Origin: Colimorpha_A sp045533115
GTDB lineage: Bacteria; Bacillota; Clostridia; Oscillospirales; CAG-272
NCBI GenBank assembly: GCA_045533115.1
Contig: JAZSHF010000025.1
Coordinates: 1-34,581, forward strand
DNA length: 34,581 nt
Direction: 5' to 3'
The notes under the pieces: model-generated
What the model was told of the DNA's origin: nothing
Seen by the model: the letters and a program-made list of their open reading frames with translations, nothing else
Databases searched by the model: none
Shown here: in pieces, positions 8,058-14,927 of the stretch
Layout: each line of letters opens with the position of its first letter
Numbering within the stretch: position 1 is the stretch's first letter
Translations under genes and position numbers: made by a program

Positions 8058-9359
8058 ATGCTGAAGAAAAATACATACCATACCGTAACGGTCACCGATA
8101 TGAACGACCTCGGCTACGGAGTTACGCGCATAGACGGCATCGTCACCTTCGTCGACGGCGGAGTCACGGGCGACGAGCTTGAAATCAAAATAATCAAGGC
8201 GGCAAAGGACTATGCCGTCGCAAGAATAGAGAAAATAATAACCCCGTCAACCTACCGTGAAGCCCCCGATTGCGCGGTTTTTCCCCGATGCGGCGGATGC
8301 TCTTTCAGGCATATAACGAGAGAATACGAGCTTGAGCTGAAGAGAAACATTGTCATTTCGGCGTTCCGTAAAAACGGTATCGACGCAAATGTTGACAAGG
8401 TCGTGACCGATGGCAGAGTCGGCGGCTACCGCAATAAGGCGCAGTATCCGATTGACGAAAACGGAAATATCGGCTATTATGCCCGACATTCACATACCGT
8501 TATCCCCTGCGATAAATGTGACCTGACAGCCCCCGAGCTATCCGAGATAGTATCGTTCGTCTCGGAATATATAAAGAGCAAAAAATGGTACGTTAAGCAC
8601 GTTTATCTCCGCATAGCGGAGAAAACGGGGCAGATAATGGTCTGCCTCGTAACGGCGCAAGAGTCTCTTAAAGGCGAAAAGGAATTTGCAAATAAGCTGA
8701 CCGAAAAATACCCGAGCGTAGTATCGGTGCTTCTGAATATACACCCCGAGGAAACGAATGTGATTCTCGGTAAGGAAGTAAAGGTGCTGTACGGCGCCGA
8801 TAAGATCGAGGATATACTTTGCGATTGCCGATTCGGCATATCGTCGCTGTCGTTCTATCAGGTGAACCGCTCCTGCGCCGAGCTTCTGTATAACGAGGCA
8901 ATAAAGCGCGCAGGCGACGCAAAAAAGGTCGCCGACCTCTACTGCGGCGCGGGAACGATAGGCATATCGTTTGCAAAATCACGCCCCGATGCGTCAGTCC
9001 TCGGTATCGAAATAATTCCGCAGGCGGTCGAAAATGCAAAACAAAACGCCGCCCTCAACGGCATAAAAAACGCAGAATTTATCTGCGCCGATGCGATGAC
9101 CTCTCCTCTGGACGGATTCGATTGCATTTTTGTCGATCCACCGAGAAAAGGCTTGAGCCGTGAGCTTGTAGATCGTATTTGTCAATCGAAGCCCAAACGA
9201 ATCGTATACGTTTCGTGTGATCCCTCAACGTTGGCACGCGACGCGAAAATTCTGATTGATTCCGGCTACGAAATGGGAAAAGTCACTCCCGTCGATATGT
9301 TCCCGAGAACGGGACACGTCGAGAGTGTGGTTTGCCTTGCGCGCAAGGCTGATAAATAA
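8058..9359 (+). CDS. rlmD: 23S rRNA (uracil-5-)-methyltransferase, RlmD/RumA family
   Basis: A 433-residue SAM-dependent RNA methyltransferase. An N-terminal TRAM domain (about 5-58, GYGVTRIDGIVTFVDGGVTG) is followed by [4Fe-4S] cysteines C72, C78, C81 and C151 or C154 in the spacing seen in RlmD. The Rossmann SAM site is DLYCGAGTIGI. Further on come DPPRKGL, the nucleophile-bearing VYVSCDPSTLARD and the C-terminal general-base motif GHVESVVCLAR. Firmicutes usually carry RlmD-like paralogues whose exact target (U747 or U1939) cannot be read from sequence. ATG 8058 is chosen. GTG 8049, which overlaps the comM stop as GTGA, is an equally plausible start and adds three residues. No strong ribosome-binding site precedes either, suggesting translational coupling. 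Confidence 0.92.
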   Translation: MLKKNTYHTVTVTDMNDLGYGVTRIDGIVTFVDGGVTGDELEIKIIKAAKDYAVARIEKIITPSTYREAPDCAVFPRCGGCSFRHITREYELELKRNIVISAFRKNGIDANVDKVVTDGRVGGYRNKAQYPIDENGNIGYYARHSHTVIPCDKCDLTAPELSEIVSFVSEYIKSKKWYVKHVYLRIAEKTGQIMVCLVTAQESLKGEKEFANKLTEKYPSVVSVLLNIHPEETNVILGKEVKVLYGADKIEDILCDCRFGISSLSFYQVNRSCAELLYNEAIKRAGDAKKVADLYCGAGTIGISFAKSRPDASVLGIEIIPQAVENAKQNAALNGIKNAEFICADAMTSPLDGFDCIFVDPPRKGLSRELVDRICQSKPKRIVYVSCDPSTLARDAKILIDSGYEMGKVTPVDMFPRTGHVESVVCLARKADK

Positions 9360-9408
9360 AAAACAACGCACCCAAGGTAGCGTTGAAATATAAAAAAGGA
9401 GAAAAATT

Positions 9409-9867
9409 ATGATCTTTGATACCTTAAAAAACTGCGAAAAATATTATGGCTTGCACAACGGTTTTGCACAAGCATTTGACTTTATCAGAAAAGCAGTAGA
9501 AGAAAACTACGCCGTCGGCAAATATGAAATAGACGGTAGACAAATTCACGCCTCCGTGCAGGAATATAACGGCAAAGCCGAATCAGATGCAAAATATGAA
9601 GGACATAGAAAATATATCGATATTCAATATATCGCATCCGGCGCAGAAATTATGCAGTTTGTAGACGTCCAAAAAGCAACGTCAAAGACTGACTATAATG
9701 AAGAAAAGGACGTGGAATTTTATTACGACTCCGATAAAGCAGGAAAAATTCTCGTGGAAGCGGGCGAGTACGGAATTTTCTTCCCAAACGATATTCACAA
9801 ACCGGGGCTTGCCGTCAACGGCAATTCTACGCCTATCAAAAAGATTTTGGTAAAAATCGCTCTCTAA
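9409..9867 (+). CDS. YhcH/YjgK/YiaL family (DUF386) cupin-like protein
   Basis: A 152-residue single-domain protein of normal family length. It has KYEGHRKYIDIQYIASGAE, a double-stranded beta-helix core and a C-terminal segment GIFFPNDIHKPGL...IKKILVKI. The retained acidic and histidine residues match the metal-binding cupin pocket of YhcH/YiaL, also called the beta-galactosidase beta-subunit (EbgC) family. Family members act on sugars, including proposed N-acetylneuraminate anomerase activity, and are usually encoded in sialic-acid or glycoside operons. No such operon is visible here. AAGGAG lies eight bases upstream. Codon use looks more A/T-rich than the flanking rlmD and pepF genes, consistent with separate acquisition. 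A weak CAACGC/GCGTTG hairpin (about 9364-9386) separates it from rlmD. Confidence 0.85.
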   Translation: MIFDTLKNCEKYYGLHNGFAQAFDFIRKAVEENYAVGKYEIDGRQIHASVQEYNGKAESDAKYEGHRKYIDIQYIASGAEIMQFVDVQKATSKTDYNEEKDVEFYYDSDKAGKILVEAGEYGIFFPNDIHKPGLAVNGNSTPIKKILVKIAL

Positions 9868-9873
9868 ACAGAC

Positions 9874-9940
9874 AAGCTTACATTCCGTTCTGCGGGATAT
9901 ATTTCCCTCAAACAAAACATATAGAATGTGCCGTAAGCTT
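9874..9940 (+). other. Possible structured leader before the ICMT-like gene
   Basis: AAGCTTAC (9874-9881) pairs with GTAAGCTT (9933-9940), and ATTC (9882-9885) with GAAT (9924-9927). This encloses a small hairpin GGGA(9894-9897)...TCCC(9904-9907). The closed structure ends just before the AGGAG and GTG start at 9957. No known riboswitch consensus was recognised and there is no U-tract. Confidence 0.35.
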
Positions 9941-9956
9941 CAAAAGGAGATAAAAC

Positions 9957-10622
9957 GTGAAATTACTTATCAATGCGCTGATAAAACTTTTGTCGGGGCT
10001 TATACTGATAAGCGCGCTTTTGTTTTTGCCCGCGTGGACGGTAAATTATCCGGGCGCGTGGCTGCTTTTGGCGCTTCTGTTTGTTCCGATGCTGATTATG
10101 GGGATCGCGCTTTTCATAAAAGCCCCCGAGCTTCTCAAAAAGCGATTGAACAATAAGGAAAAGGAAAAAACACAAAGAGGAGTCGTTGCTCTTTCGGGAT
10201 TAATGTTCCCTGTCGGCTTCGTTTTGTCGGCGCTTGACTTCCGTTTCGGCTGGTCAAAAGTTCCGATGTGGATTACGATAACCTCATCTGTATTATTTTT
10301 GCTTGGATACGCTATGTACGCTGAGGTAATGCGCGAAAACGCATACCTTTCACGCACGGTAGAGGTGCAGAAAGGTCAGACTGTCATCAGCACGGGACTG
10401 TACGGCGTCGTGCGCCACCCGATGTATCTTGCAACGCTGTTTATGTTTCTGCCGCTGCCGCTTATTCTCGGCTCATTTTGGGCACTTATCCCGTTTTCTC
10501 TCTACCCCGTCGTGATCGTTATCCGTATCATCAACGAGGAAAAGATCTTGACGGAAGGTCTGAAGGGCTACGCGGAATACAAAACGAAGGTCAAATACAG
10601 AATAATTCCGTTCATCTGGTAA
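9957..10622 (+). CDS. Isoprenylcysteine carboxyl methyltransferase-family membrane protein
   Basis: A 221-residue membrane protein with a GTG start supported by AAGGAG eight bases upstream. Hydrophobic helices lie near 4-28, 33-55, 78-98, 108-126 and 160-195. The C-terminal half carries STGLYGVVRHPMYLA and, after two helices, EEKILTEGLKGYAEYKTKV. These are the HP.Y and 'EE..L...f...Y..Y...V' signatures of the ICMT/PEMT family, which bind S-adenosylmethionine at the membrane surface. Bacterial members have mostly unknown methyl acceptors, and isoprenylated proteins are not expected here. It follows the YhcH gene by 89 bases and ends at a bidirectional terminator. The family call is firm; the substrate is unknown. 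Confidence 0.85.
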   Translation: MKLLINALIKLLSGLILISALLFLPAWTVNYPGAWLLLALLFVPMLIMGIALFIKAPELLKKRLNNKEKEKTQRGVVALSGLMFPVGFVLSALDFRFGWSKVPMWITITSSVLFLLGYAMYAEVMRENAYLSRTVEVQKGQTVISTGLYGVVRHPMYLATLFMFLPLPLILGSFWALIPFSLYPVVIVIRIINEEKILTEGLKGYAEYKTKVKYRIIPFIW

Positions 10623-10636
10623 ATGCATAAAATCAA

Positions 10637-10672
10637 AAAGGACGAGAGGATTACCCTCGTCCTTTTGCTTTT
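10637..10672. terminator. Bidirectional intrinsic terminator
   Basis: AAAAGGACGAG (10637-10647) pairs with CTCGTCCTTTT (10657-10667). An inner GG/CC pair closes an ATTA loop with one bulged A. T-rich tracts flank both sides, serving the convergent ICMT-like and pepF genes. Confidence 0.85.
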
Positions 10673-10676
10673 TGAA

Positions 10677-12476
10677 TTATGCCATAAGCTCCTCAAATTC
10701 GTCAAGAAGCTCTTTGAAGGTTTTGAGCGCGGTTTCGATCGGCTCGGCAGTTGCCATATCGACGCCTGCATTTTTGAGTATCTCGATTGGAGTATCGGAG
10801 CAGCCCGCCGAGAGGAAGCCGAGATACTTTTTCACTGCCGTCTCACCCTCGTTTAGAATTTTGCGCGAGAGAGCCATTGCCGCCGAGAAGCCCGTCGCGT
10901 ACTGGAATACGTAGAAATTCATAAAGAAGTGGGGTATTCTTGCCCATTCCATATCAATTTCGGAGTCGATAGTTACGGCAGGACCGTAGTATTCCTCGTT
11001 AAGACGGTGGTAGATCTCACAGAGTGCGTCGGCGATGAGGGACTGACCGCTCTCAACCAGCTTCGACATTTCAAGCTCAAATTCAGCGAACATCGTCTGA
11101 CGATAGAGAGTTGTTCTGAACTGCTCGAGGAAGTAGTTTATGAGGTATGCTCTGCCTGCCTTGTCGGTGGTCTTTGAAAGCAGGTGTGACATAAGAAGCG
11201 CCTCGTTGCAGGTCGATGCGACCTCGGCAACGAAGATTACGTAATCGGCGTAGACGGCCGGCTGATTTTCCTTCGAAAGATAGGAATGCATCGCGTGTCC
11301 CATCTCGTGCGCGAGGGTGAACATCGAATTAAGGGTATCCTCGTGATTGAGAAGAACGTAAGGGTGCGGACGTGCGCCCGACGAATACGCGCCGCCGCGC
11401 TTGCCCTCGTTTTCATATACGTCGATCCATCTGTTCTCATACGCGTGCTTGACTACCTTCAGGTAATCCTCGCCGAGAGGCTTAAGTGCTTCGAGGGTGA
11501 TCTTCTTCGCTTCCTCAAAGGAAATTACGTTTTCCGCTTCGGAAACGAGGGTCGGATAAATGTCGTACATGTGCAGCTCGTCGAGCTTCATAAGCTTCTT
11601 ACGAAGCGCCATATAGCGGTGCATAAGGGGCATATTTTTATGAACGGTTGCGATGAGGTTATGATATACCTCGGTCGGAACCTCGGTTCTCGAAAGCGAC
11701 GCTTCGAGCGCGCTTCCGTATTTGCGCGAGGATGCGAAGAATTTAAGCTGACGCATCTGCGCGTCGAGAAGTGCCGCCGTTGTGTTCTTGAAGGAGCCGA
11801 AGGTGTGATAGAGCGCCTCAAAGGCGTTCTTACGGAGAACACGGTCGGAGCTTTCAACGTAAGGGATATAGGAGCCCTGAGTTAGCTGACGGGTGTTACC
11901 CTCTCCGTCAACGATATCGGGGAAGCGGAGGTCTGCGTTGCGGAAAAATGAGCCGATAGTAGTTGCAGCACCCGAAAGCTCTGATGCACCCGCAAGGAGC
12001 TTTTCCTCCGGCTCGGAGAGGATATGCGGCTTCTTGCTTCTTATTCTGTCAAGAGAGCGTCTGTACAGCTCAAGACGCGGCTCTTCCTTATAGAAGCGCT
12101 CCATCGTCTCGTCGTCGATTCCGATAAGCTCGGGGGTAGCGTATGCACTTGCCGCACCGATACCCACGAAGAAGGAGCGGCATCTGCCGACCATCGACTG
12201 ATAGGCAGCGTTGGCGGTATCGGTGTCGGAATTGAGGTGCGCGTAGCTGTACAGCTTCGTGAGTGCAAGCTCCACCTCCTCGTCGAAGATGAAATACTCA
12301 TAGAGATTTGCCGCGCTCTGCCCCAGCTTGCCGGCAAAAGAAGCGATCTTTGGCAGATATGCCTGCGCCTCTTCAAACGCCTTTTCCCATGCGGCGTCGC
12401 TTTCAAATATGTCCTCGGTCGCCCAAGTGTTTTCTTTTAAGACCTCGGAGCGTTTCGGTATCTTTTTGATGCTCAT
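10677..12476 (-). CDS. pepF: Oligoendopeptidase F (M3 family)
   Basis: A 599-residue cytosolic metalloendopeptidase of standard PepF length. The zinc motif is HEMGH (390-394), within FTLAHEMGHAMHSY. The third ligand is probably Glu418 in FVAEVASTCNEALL. N-terminal helical segments (about 1-300) form the channel that limits substrates to short peptides, and the C-terminal FYVFQYATGFSAA is also typical. It hydrolyses oligopeptides of roughly 7-17 residues. The gene is monocistronic: its promoter is at 12510-12538 and it ends at the terminator at 10637-10672. AAAGG precedes the ATG. Confidence 0.96.
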   Translation of the reverse strand: MSIKKIPKRSEVLKENTWATEDIFESDAAWEKAFEEAQAYLPKIASFAGKLGQSAANLYEYFIFDEEVELALTKLYSYAHLNSDTDTANAAYQSMVGRCRSFFVGIGAASAYATPELIGIDDETMERFYKEEPRLELYRRSLDRIRSKKPHILSEPEEKLLAGASELSGAATTIGSFFRNADLRFPDIVDGEGNTRQLTQGSYIPYVESSDRVLRKNAFEALYHTFGSFKNTTAALLDAQMRQLKFFASSRKYGSALEASLSRTEVPTEVYHNLIATVHKNMPLMHRYMALRKKLMKLDELHMYDIYPTLVSEAENVISFEEAKKITLEALKPLGEDYLKVVKHAYENRWIDVYENEGKRGGAYSSGARPHPYVLLNHEDTLNSMFTLAHEMGHAMHSYLSKENQPAVYADYVIFVAEVASTCNEALLMSHLLSKTTDKAGRAYLINYFLEQFRTTLYRQTMFAEFELEMSKLVESGQSLIADALCEIYHRLNEEYYGPAVTIDSEIDMEWARIPHFFMNFYVFQYATGFSAAMALSRKILNEGETAVKKYLGFLSAGCSDTPIEILKNAGVDMATAEPIETALKTFKELLDEFEELMA

Positions 12477-12509
12477 AATTGTTACCTTTCATTAAATAAC
12501 GTTAATTAT

Positions 12510-12538
12510 ATTATATTCCTAACTGCGCCGCCAGTCAA
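12510..12538 (-). promoter_or_regulatory. pepF promoter
   Basis: On the minus strand TTGACT (12533-12538) and TATAAT (12510-12515) are separated by 17 bp, close to the vegetative sigma consensus. It is divergent from the promoter at 12578-12606. Confidence 0.75.
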
Positions 12539-12577
12539 GAGGCGGAACGGTACATATAAGCGTTTTTCTGTGTAATG

Positions 12578-12606
12578 TGGAAATGTTCACATTTATATGA
12601 TATAAT
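12578..12606 (+). promoter_or_regulatory. Promoter for the small lipoprotein gene
   Basis: TGGAAA (12578-12583), a 17-bp spacer and TATAAT (12601-12606) with an extended -10 TG at 12598-12599. The same TGGAAA-17-TATAAT arrangement occurs before the large surface protein gene at 21393-21421. Confidence 0.6.
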
Positions 12607-12645
12607 ACAGTCGGATAACAAAATATGTAAGGTGGAGGTATTACT

Positions 12646-13047
12646 ATGAAAAAACTTTTTGCAGTAATTTTGGCATCGGTATGTCTGCTTTCGTTCGTTG
12701 GGTGCAATGCACAAAACGACATATCGAAGTATCTTACGAAGAAGGACGGCGAGCAGTACCTTATCTTGCCTGTTTCTAAAGAGGAAATATGTGTTTGGGA
12801 CGAGGAAGAAGCCAAGTATCTTAAACGCATAGACGTTGGTATGCTGAAAGCCGCCGAAAAGAAGATCGCTGCCGAGGTTTCGCAGTACAACGACGAAACT
12901 CCGAGTTACTTCATAGACGTTTGGGAAGGATACCTTTGTCTTGGCGTTGAGCTTATTGTATATACGGAAGACGGAGCGGATCATGATCACGTCTTTTTCC
13001 GCGAAAGAATTACAAAAAAGCCGGTAACGGCCTCAGAACAAAAATAA
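12646..13047 (+). CDS. Small lipoprotein of unknown function
   Basis: A 133-residue protein with a lipoprotein signal peptide (MKKLFAVILASVCLLSFVGC, lipid-attachment cysteine at 20). The mature part of about 113 residues is polar and begins NAQNDISKYLTKKDGEQYL. I do not recognise the family. The segment EICVWDEEEAKYLKRIDV and the aromatic YFIDVWEGYLCLGVEL suggest a small beta-rich domain. GGAGG lies 8 bases before the ATG. It has its own extended -10 promoter and is followed at once by a terminator, so it is monocistronic. A surface-exposed lipoprotein is a safe reading; nothing further can be supported. Confidence 0.75.
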   Translation: MKKLFAVILASVCLLSFVGCNAQNDISKYLTKKDGEQYLILPVSKEEICVWDEEEAKYLKRIDVGMLKAAEKKIAAEVSQYNDETPSYFIDVWEGYLCLGVELIVYTEDGADHDHVFFRERITKKPVTASEQK

Positions 13048-13073
13048 AAAAGGACGGATTTATCCGTCCTTTT
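13048..13073. terminator. Bidirectional intrinsic terminator
   Basis: AAAAGGACGGAT (13048-13059) pairs with ATCCGTCCTTTT (13062-13073). The innermost A-T pair must open to leave a TTTA loop. On the plus strand it closes the lipoprotein gene. On the minus strand it is followed by TTTTTTATTTTTG, a stronger U-tract, and would end the rbfA/structured-RNA transcript. Confidence 0.85.
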
Positions 13074-13241
13074 GTTGTACACCAAAACCACGTGATAGTC
13101 GCGTGGCTCAAAAAAGGTTTACCGATCAACAATAACCGAATAAAACGATGTGTGGCAGTCAGACCAATCTGAAGCGCACTTGTGCGCAGCCACAAGGATT
13201 AGGGTAACGCCCGAAACTGCCTCAGCTGTGCAGGGGGATAT
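13074..13241 (-). ncRNA. Candidate structured noncoding RNA downstream of rbfA
   Basis: No coding sequence is credible in this 168-base gap. Read on the minus strand it holds a three-way junction: closing stem TGTGGC/GCCACA around hairpins GCGCA-CAAG-TGCGC and TCAGA-TTGG-TCTGA. It also has a hairpin AGCCACG/CGTGGTT, a small GGG-CGTTA-CCC stem and a weak long-range TGCAC/GTGTA pairing. Two of these pairings need G-U pairs that exist only on the minus strand. The element runs directly into a terminator whose U-tract is stronger on that strand. GGCAGT and ACTGCC could pair instead of the closing stem, a possible conformational switch. I could not match it to a known class; 6S RNA and riboswitches were considered without a convincing fit. 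Exact ends and strand are tentative. Confidence 0.45.
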
Positions 13242-13637
13242 TTATTCTTCCTCGTTTTTTTCTTCCTCTGCGGCTTTTCGATCAGCCTCGCGAAGCTCCT
13301 CCTCGACCTGCTTCATAAGGGCGCTGATATGCGCGCCGTGCTTCATAGACTCGTCGGAAATGAAGCGAAGCTCGGGGGTTATTCTGAGATTGAGCATCTT
13401 TGCTATCTGCGTTCTGATATATCCCGCCGCGTTTTCAAGACCCTTTTGGGTGTCGCCCTTTCTGCGCTCGCCCATAACGGAGAAATAGACCTTCGCGTTT
13501 TTAAGATCGGGGGTGCAGTCGACCGCCGTAATGCTGACGAATGCACCCGAAACACGGGGGTCCTTTACCGTTCTCACTATTTCGCAAAGAGCCTTCATAA
13601 GCTCCTCGTTTACTCTGCCGACTCTGTAATTTGCCAT
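13242..13637 (-). CDS. rbfA: Ribosome-binding factor A
   Basis: A 131-residue protein. Residues 1-110 match RbfA: YRVGRVNEELMKALCEIV, VKDPRVSGAFVSITAV, DLKNAKVYFSVMG and a C-terminal LRITPELRFISDESM. This is a KH-like fold that binds the 30S subunit and assists 16S 5'-end processing and cold adaptation. The C-terminus is an acidic, lysine/glutamate-rich tail (AAEEEKNEEE). AAAGGTGA precedes the ATG. It lies apart from the usual nusA-infB-rbfA-truB cluster; truB is 13.5 kb away on the other strand. Its transcript probably reads into the candidate RNA at 13074-13241. Confidence 0.95.
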   Translation of the reverse strand: MANYRVGRVNEELMKALCEIVRTVKDPRVSGAFVSITAVDCTPDLKNAKVYFSVMGERRKGDTQKGLENAAGYIRTQIAKMLNLRITPELRFISDESMKHGAHISALMKQVEEELREADRKAAEEEKNEEE

Positions 13638-13666
13638 TTTTTCACCTTTACAGTTGATTTTTTATC

Positions 13667-13695
13667 ATTGTATCACATATTCGAATAAAAATAAA
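13667..13695 (-). promoter_or_regulatory. Likely rbfA promoter
   Basis: On the minus strand TACAAT (13667-13672) is preceded by TGA, an extended -10. A weak -35 TTTATT (13690-13695) lies 17 bp further upstream. Confidence 0.45.
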
Positions 13696-13703
13696 GGGGT
13701 AAA

Positions 13704-14483
13704 TCAAATTTTCGTCCTCTCGTACCGCATAACTCCGCCGTAAAGGGACACGTCTATATAAAAACAGTCAAAAACGAAGCGGAAAACACCGTCCCCAACG
13801 CTCTCCGACACCGCTTTTCCGCCCCCGCAATAAAGCGCGGTGAATTTTTCGGCGTCCTTTTTGGCGTCGGAAATTGACACCTGCGCCTGCCCGTCCCGAC
13901 GGCAGAGATAACGGATGAGAAGCCCGCCATAAAACTCCGCGTAAGCACTTGCAGTACGGTAACCGACAATACTTCCTCGTGTGTATATGCGCGGATCGGG
14001 GGAATTAAGGATCCTTTTTGCAACGCTGAGATATTGGTTATCCACATGCTGTGACAAGGTCGGAGTCTCGCCCTCGTAGAGAGGAAACGCCGTCATATCT
14101 CCGCGTCTGATTGCCTCGCGGTTTTCGATGAGTGCCGTCATCAGCTCCTCGGCATACAGAAGCGACCGGCGGCGGCTGTCCTCGTTCTTATCCGAAAGCG
14201 AAACGTCGGTGCAAAACAGCGTCACCGCTTCTCTTTCCTCGTCCCCGAGCGGAAGCTCACTCAAGCGCGACGCGATAAAGGGTGACAGTTGCGGCTCTTC
14301 CGTTTCGATGTATTCGCCCAAAAGCTGTATTGAATTTTCAAGGGCGCGGTTCAGTATTTTTTCTCTGTACTTATCGTATTTCCCCTCCGAAATTTCCCCC
14401 TTAAACGCGAAAAAAACCGACGTCAGCACAAGCATCGCGATGATAAGCAGGTATATCAGGTCTTTTTTGGTAAAAAAATTCAT
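13704..14483 (-). CDS. Single-pass membrane protein of unknown function (weakly YpeB/PepSY-like C-terminus)
   Basis: A start at 14483 gives a 259-residue protein with one N-terminal helix (about 9-27, DLIYLLIIAMLVLTSVFFAF). A longer frame upstream would overlap darA on the other strand and is not credible. Residues 30-165 are helical and charged. The C-terminal 70 residues, ISDAKKDAEKFTALY followed by FRFVFDCFYIDVSLYGGVM, resemble the PepSY-like repeats of the germination protein YpeB ('A...A..fl', 'v.vs..GG.v'), but the match is weak. GGGAG lies 15 bases upstream, a poor ribosome-binding site. It diverges from darA. Function unknown. Confidence 0.65.
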   Translation of the reverse strand: MNFFTKKDLIYLLIIAMLVLTSVFFAFKGEISEGKYDKYREKILNRALENSIQLLGEYIETEEPQLSPFIASRLSELPLGDEEREAVTLFCTDVSLSDKNEDSRRRSLLYAEELMTALIENREAIRRGDMTAFPLYEGETPTLSQHVDNQYLSVAKRILNSPDPRIYTRGSIVGYRTASAYAEFYGGLLIRYLCRRDGQAQVSISDAKKDAEKFTALYCGGGKAVSESVGDGVFRFVFDCFYIDVSLYGGVMRYERTKI

Positions 14484-14514
14484 TATATTGCTAAATAACT
14501 CCCATCTTTCGGTC

Positions 14515-14543
14515 TTTACAATCGTGAATTTATTTGTTATAAT
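14515..14543 (+). promoter_or_regulatory. Promoter of the darA-holB operon
   Basis: TTTACA (14515-14520), a 17-bp spacer and TATAAT (14538-14543) lie about 58 bases before darA. A small CGATT-TTTT-AATCG hairpin sits in the leader just before the ribosome-binding site. Confidence 0.7.
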
Positions 14544-14600
14544 ATATCTTGGAAGTATGTTTCCCGAAAAACGATTTTTTAATCGCAAGGAGATCAATAT

Positions 14601-14927
14601 ATGAAGCTGATACTCGCCATCGTAAATAACGACGACGCTCATTCCGTCAGCACGTCCCTCAGCCGCGAGGGCTTTTCGGTGACGAAAATTTCCTCGACGG
14701 GCGGTTTTCTTATGAGCGGGAACTCGACCTTTCTTATCGGCGTCGCCGATACTGAGATCGAGCACGCTATGGAGATAATCTCGCAAAACTGCAAAAAACG
14801 CGAGCAGGTCGTTCCGAACACCATCGTTAAGGGCGATCCGAGCGCGCTCGCACGCGAAATGACCAAGGTCATAGTCGGCGGAGCGACCGTTTTCGTACTC
14901 AACGTAGAGGAGTTCAAGCACTTATAA
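14601..14927 (+). CDS. darA: Cyclic-di-AMP receptor DarA (PII-like, DUF970)
   Basis: A 108-residue PII-like protein, the full family length. It opens MKLILAIVNNDDAHSVSTSL and contains FSVTKISSTGGFLMSGNSTF (about 26-44), the loop whose Thr, Gly and Asn residues contact c-di-AMP in DarA/PstA structures. The C-terminal FVLNVEEFKHL matches the last strand. DarA is a trimeric cytosolic signal-transduction protein; its downstream partner is not known from sequence. AAGGAG lies eight bases upstream. The stop overlaps the holB start (TAATG), and the order darA-holB-ricT parallels the Bacillus yaaQ-yaaR-holB-yaaT region without yaaR. Confidence 0.95.
   Translation: MKLILAIVNNDDAHSVSTSLSREGFSVTKISSTGGFLMSGNSTFLIGVADTEIEHAMEIISQNCKKREQVVPNTIVKGDPSALAREMTKVIVGGATVFVLNVEEFKHL

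Noticed and set aside
13074..13241. 6S RNA, SRP RNA or a known riboswitch
   Set aside because: The three-way junction does not fit the long bubble-hairpin of 6S, the SRP core sequence is absent, and no riboswitch consensus was recognised.
13150..13488. Plus-strand frame across the candidate RNA and rbfA
   Set aside because: It is antisense to rbfA, serine/arginine-rich and without a ribosome-binding site.
14484..14921. N-terminal extension of the membrane protein on the minus strand
   Set aside because: It covers darA and the darA promoter; the hydrophobic start at 14483 is the natural N-terminus.
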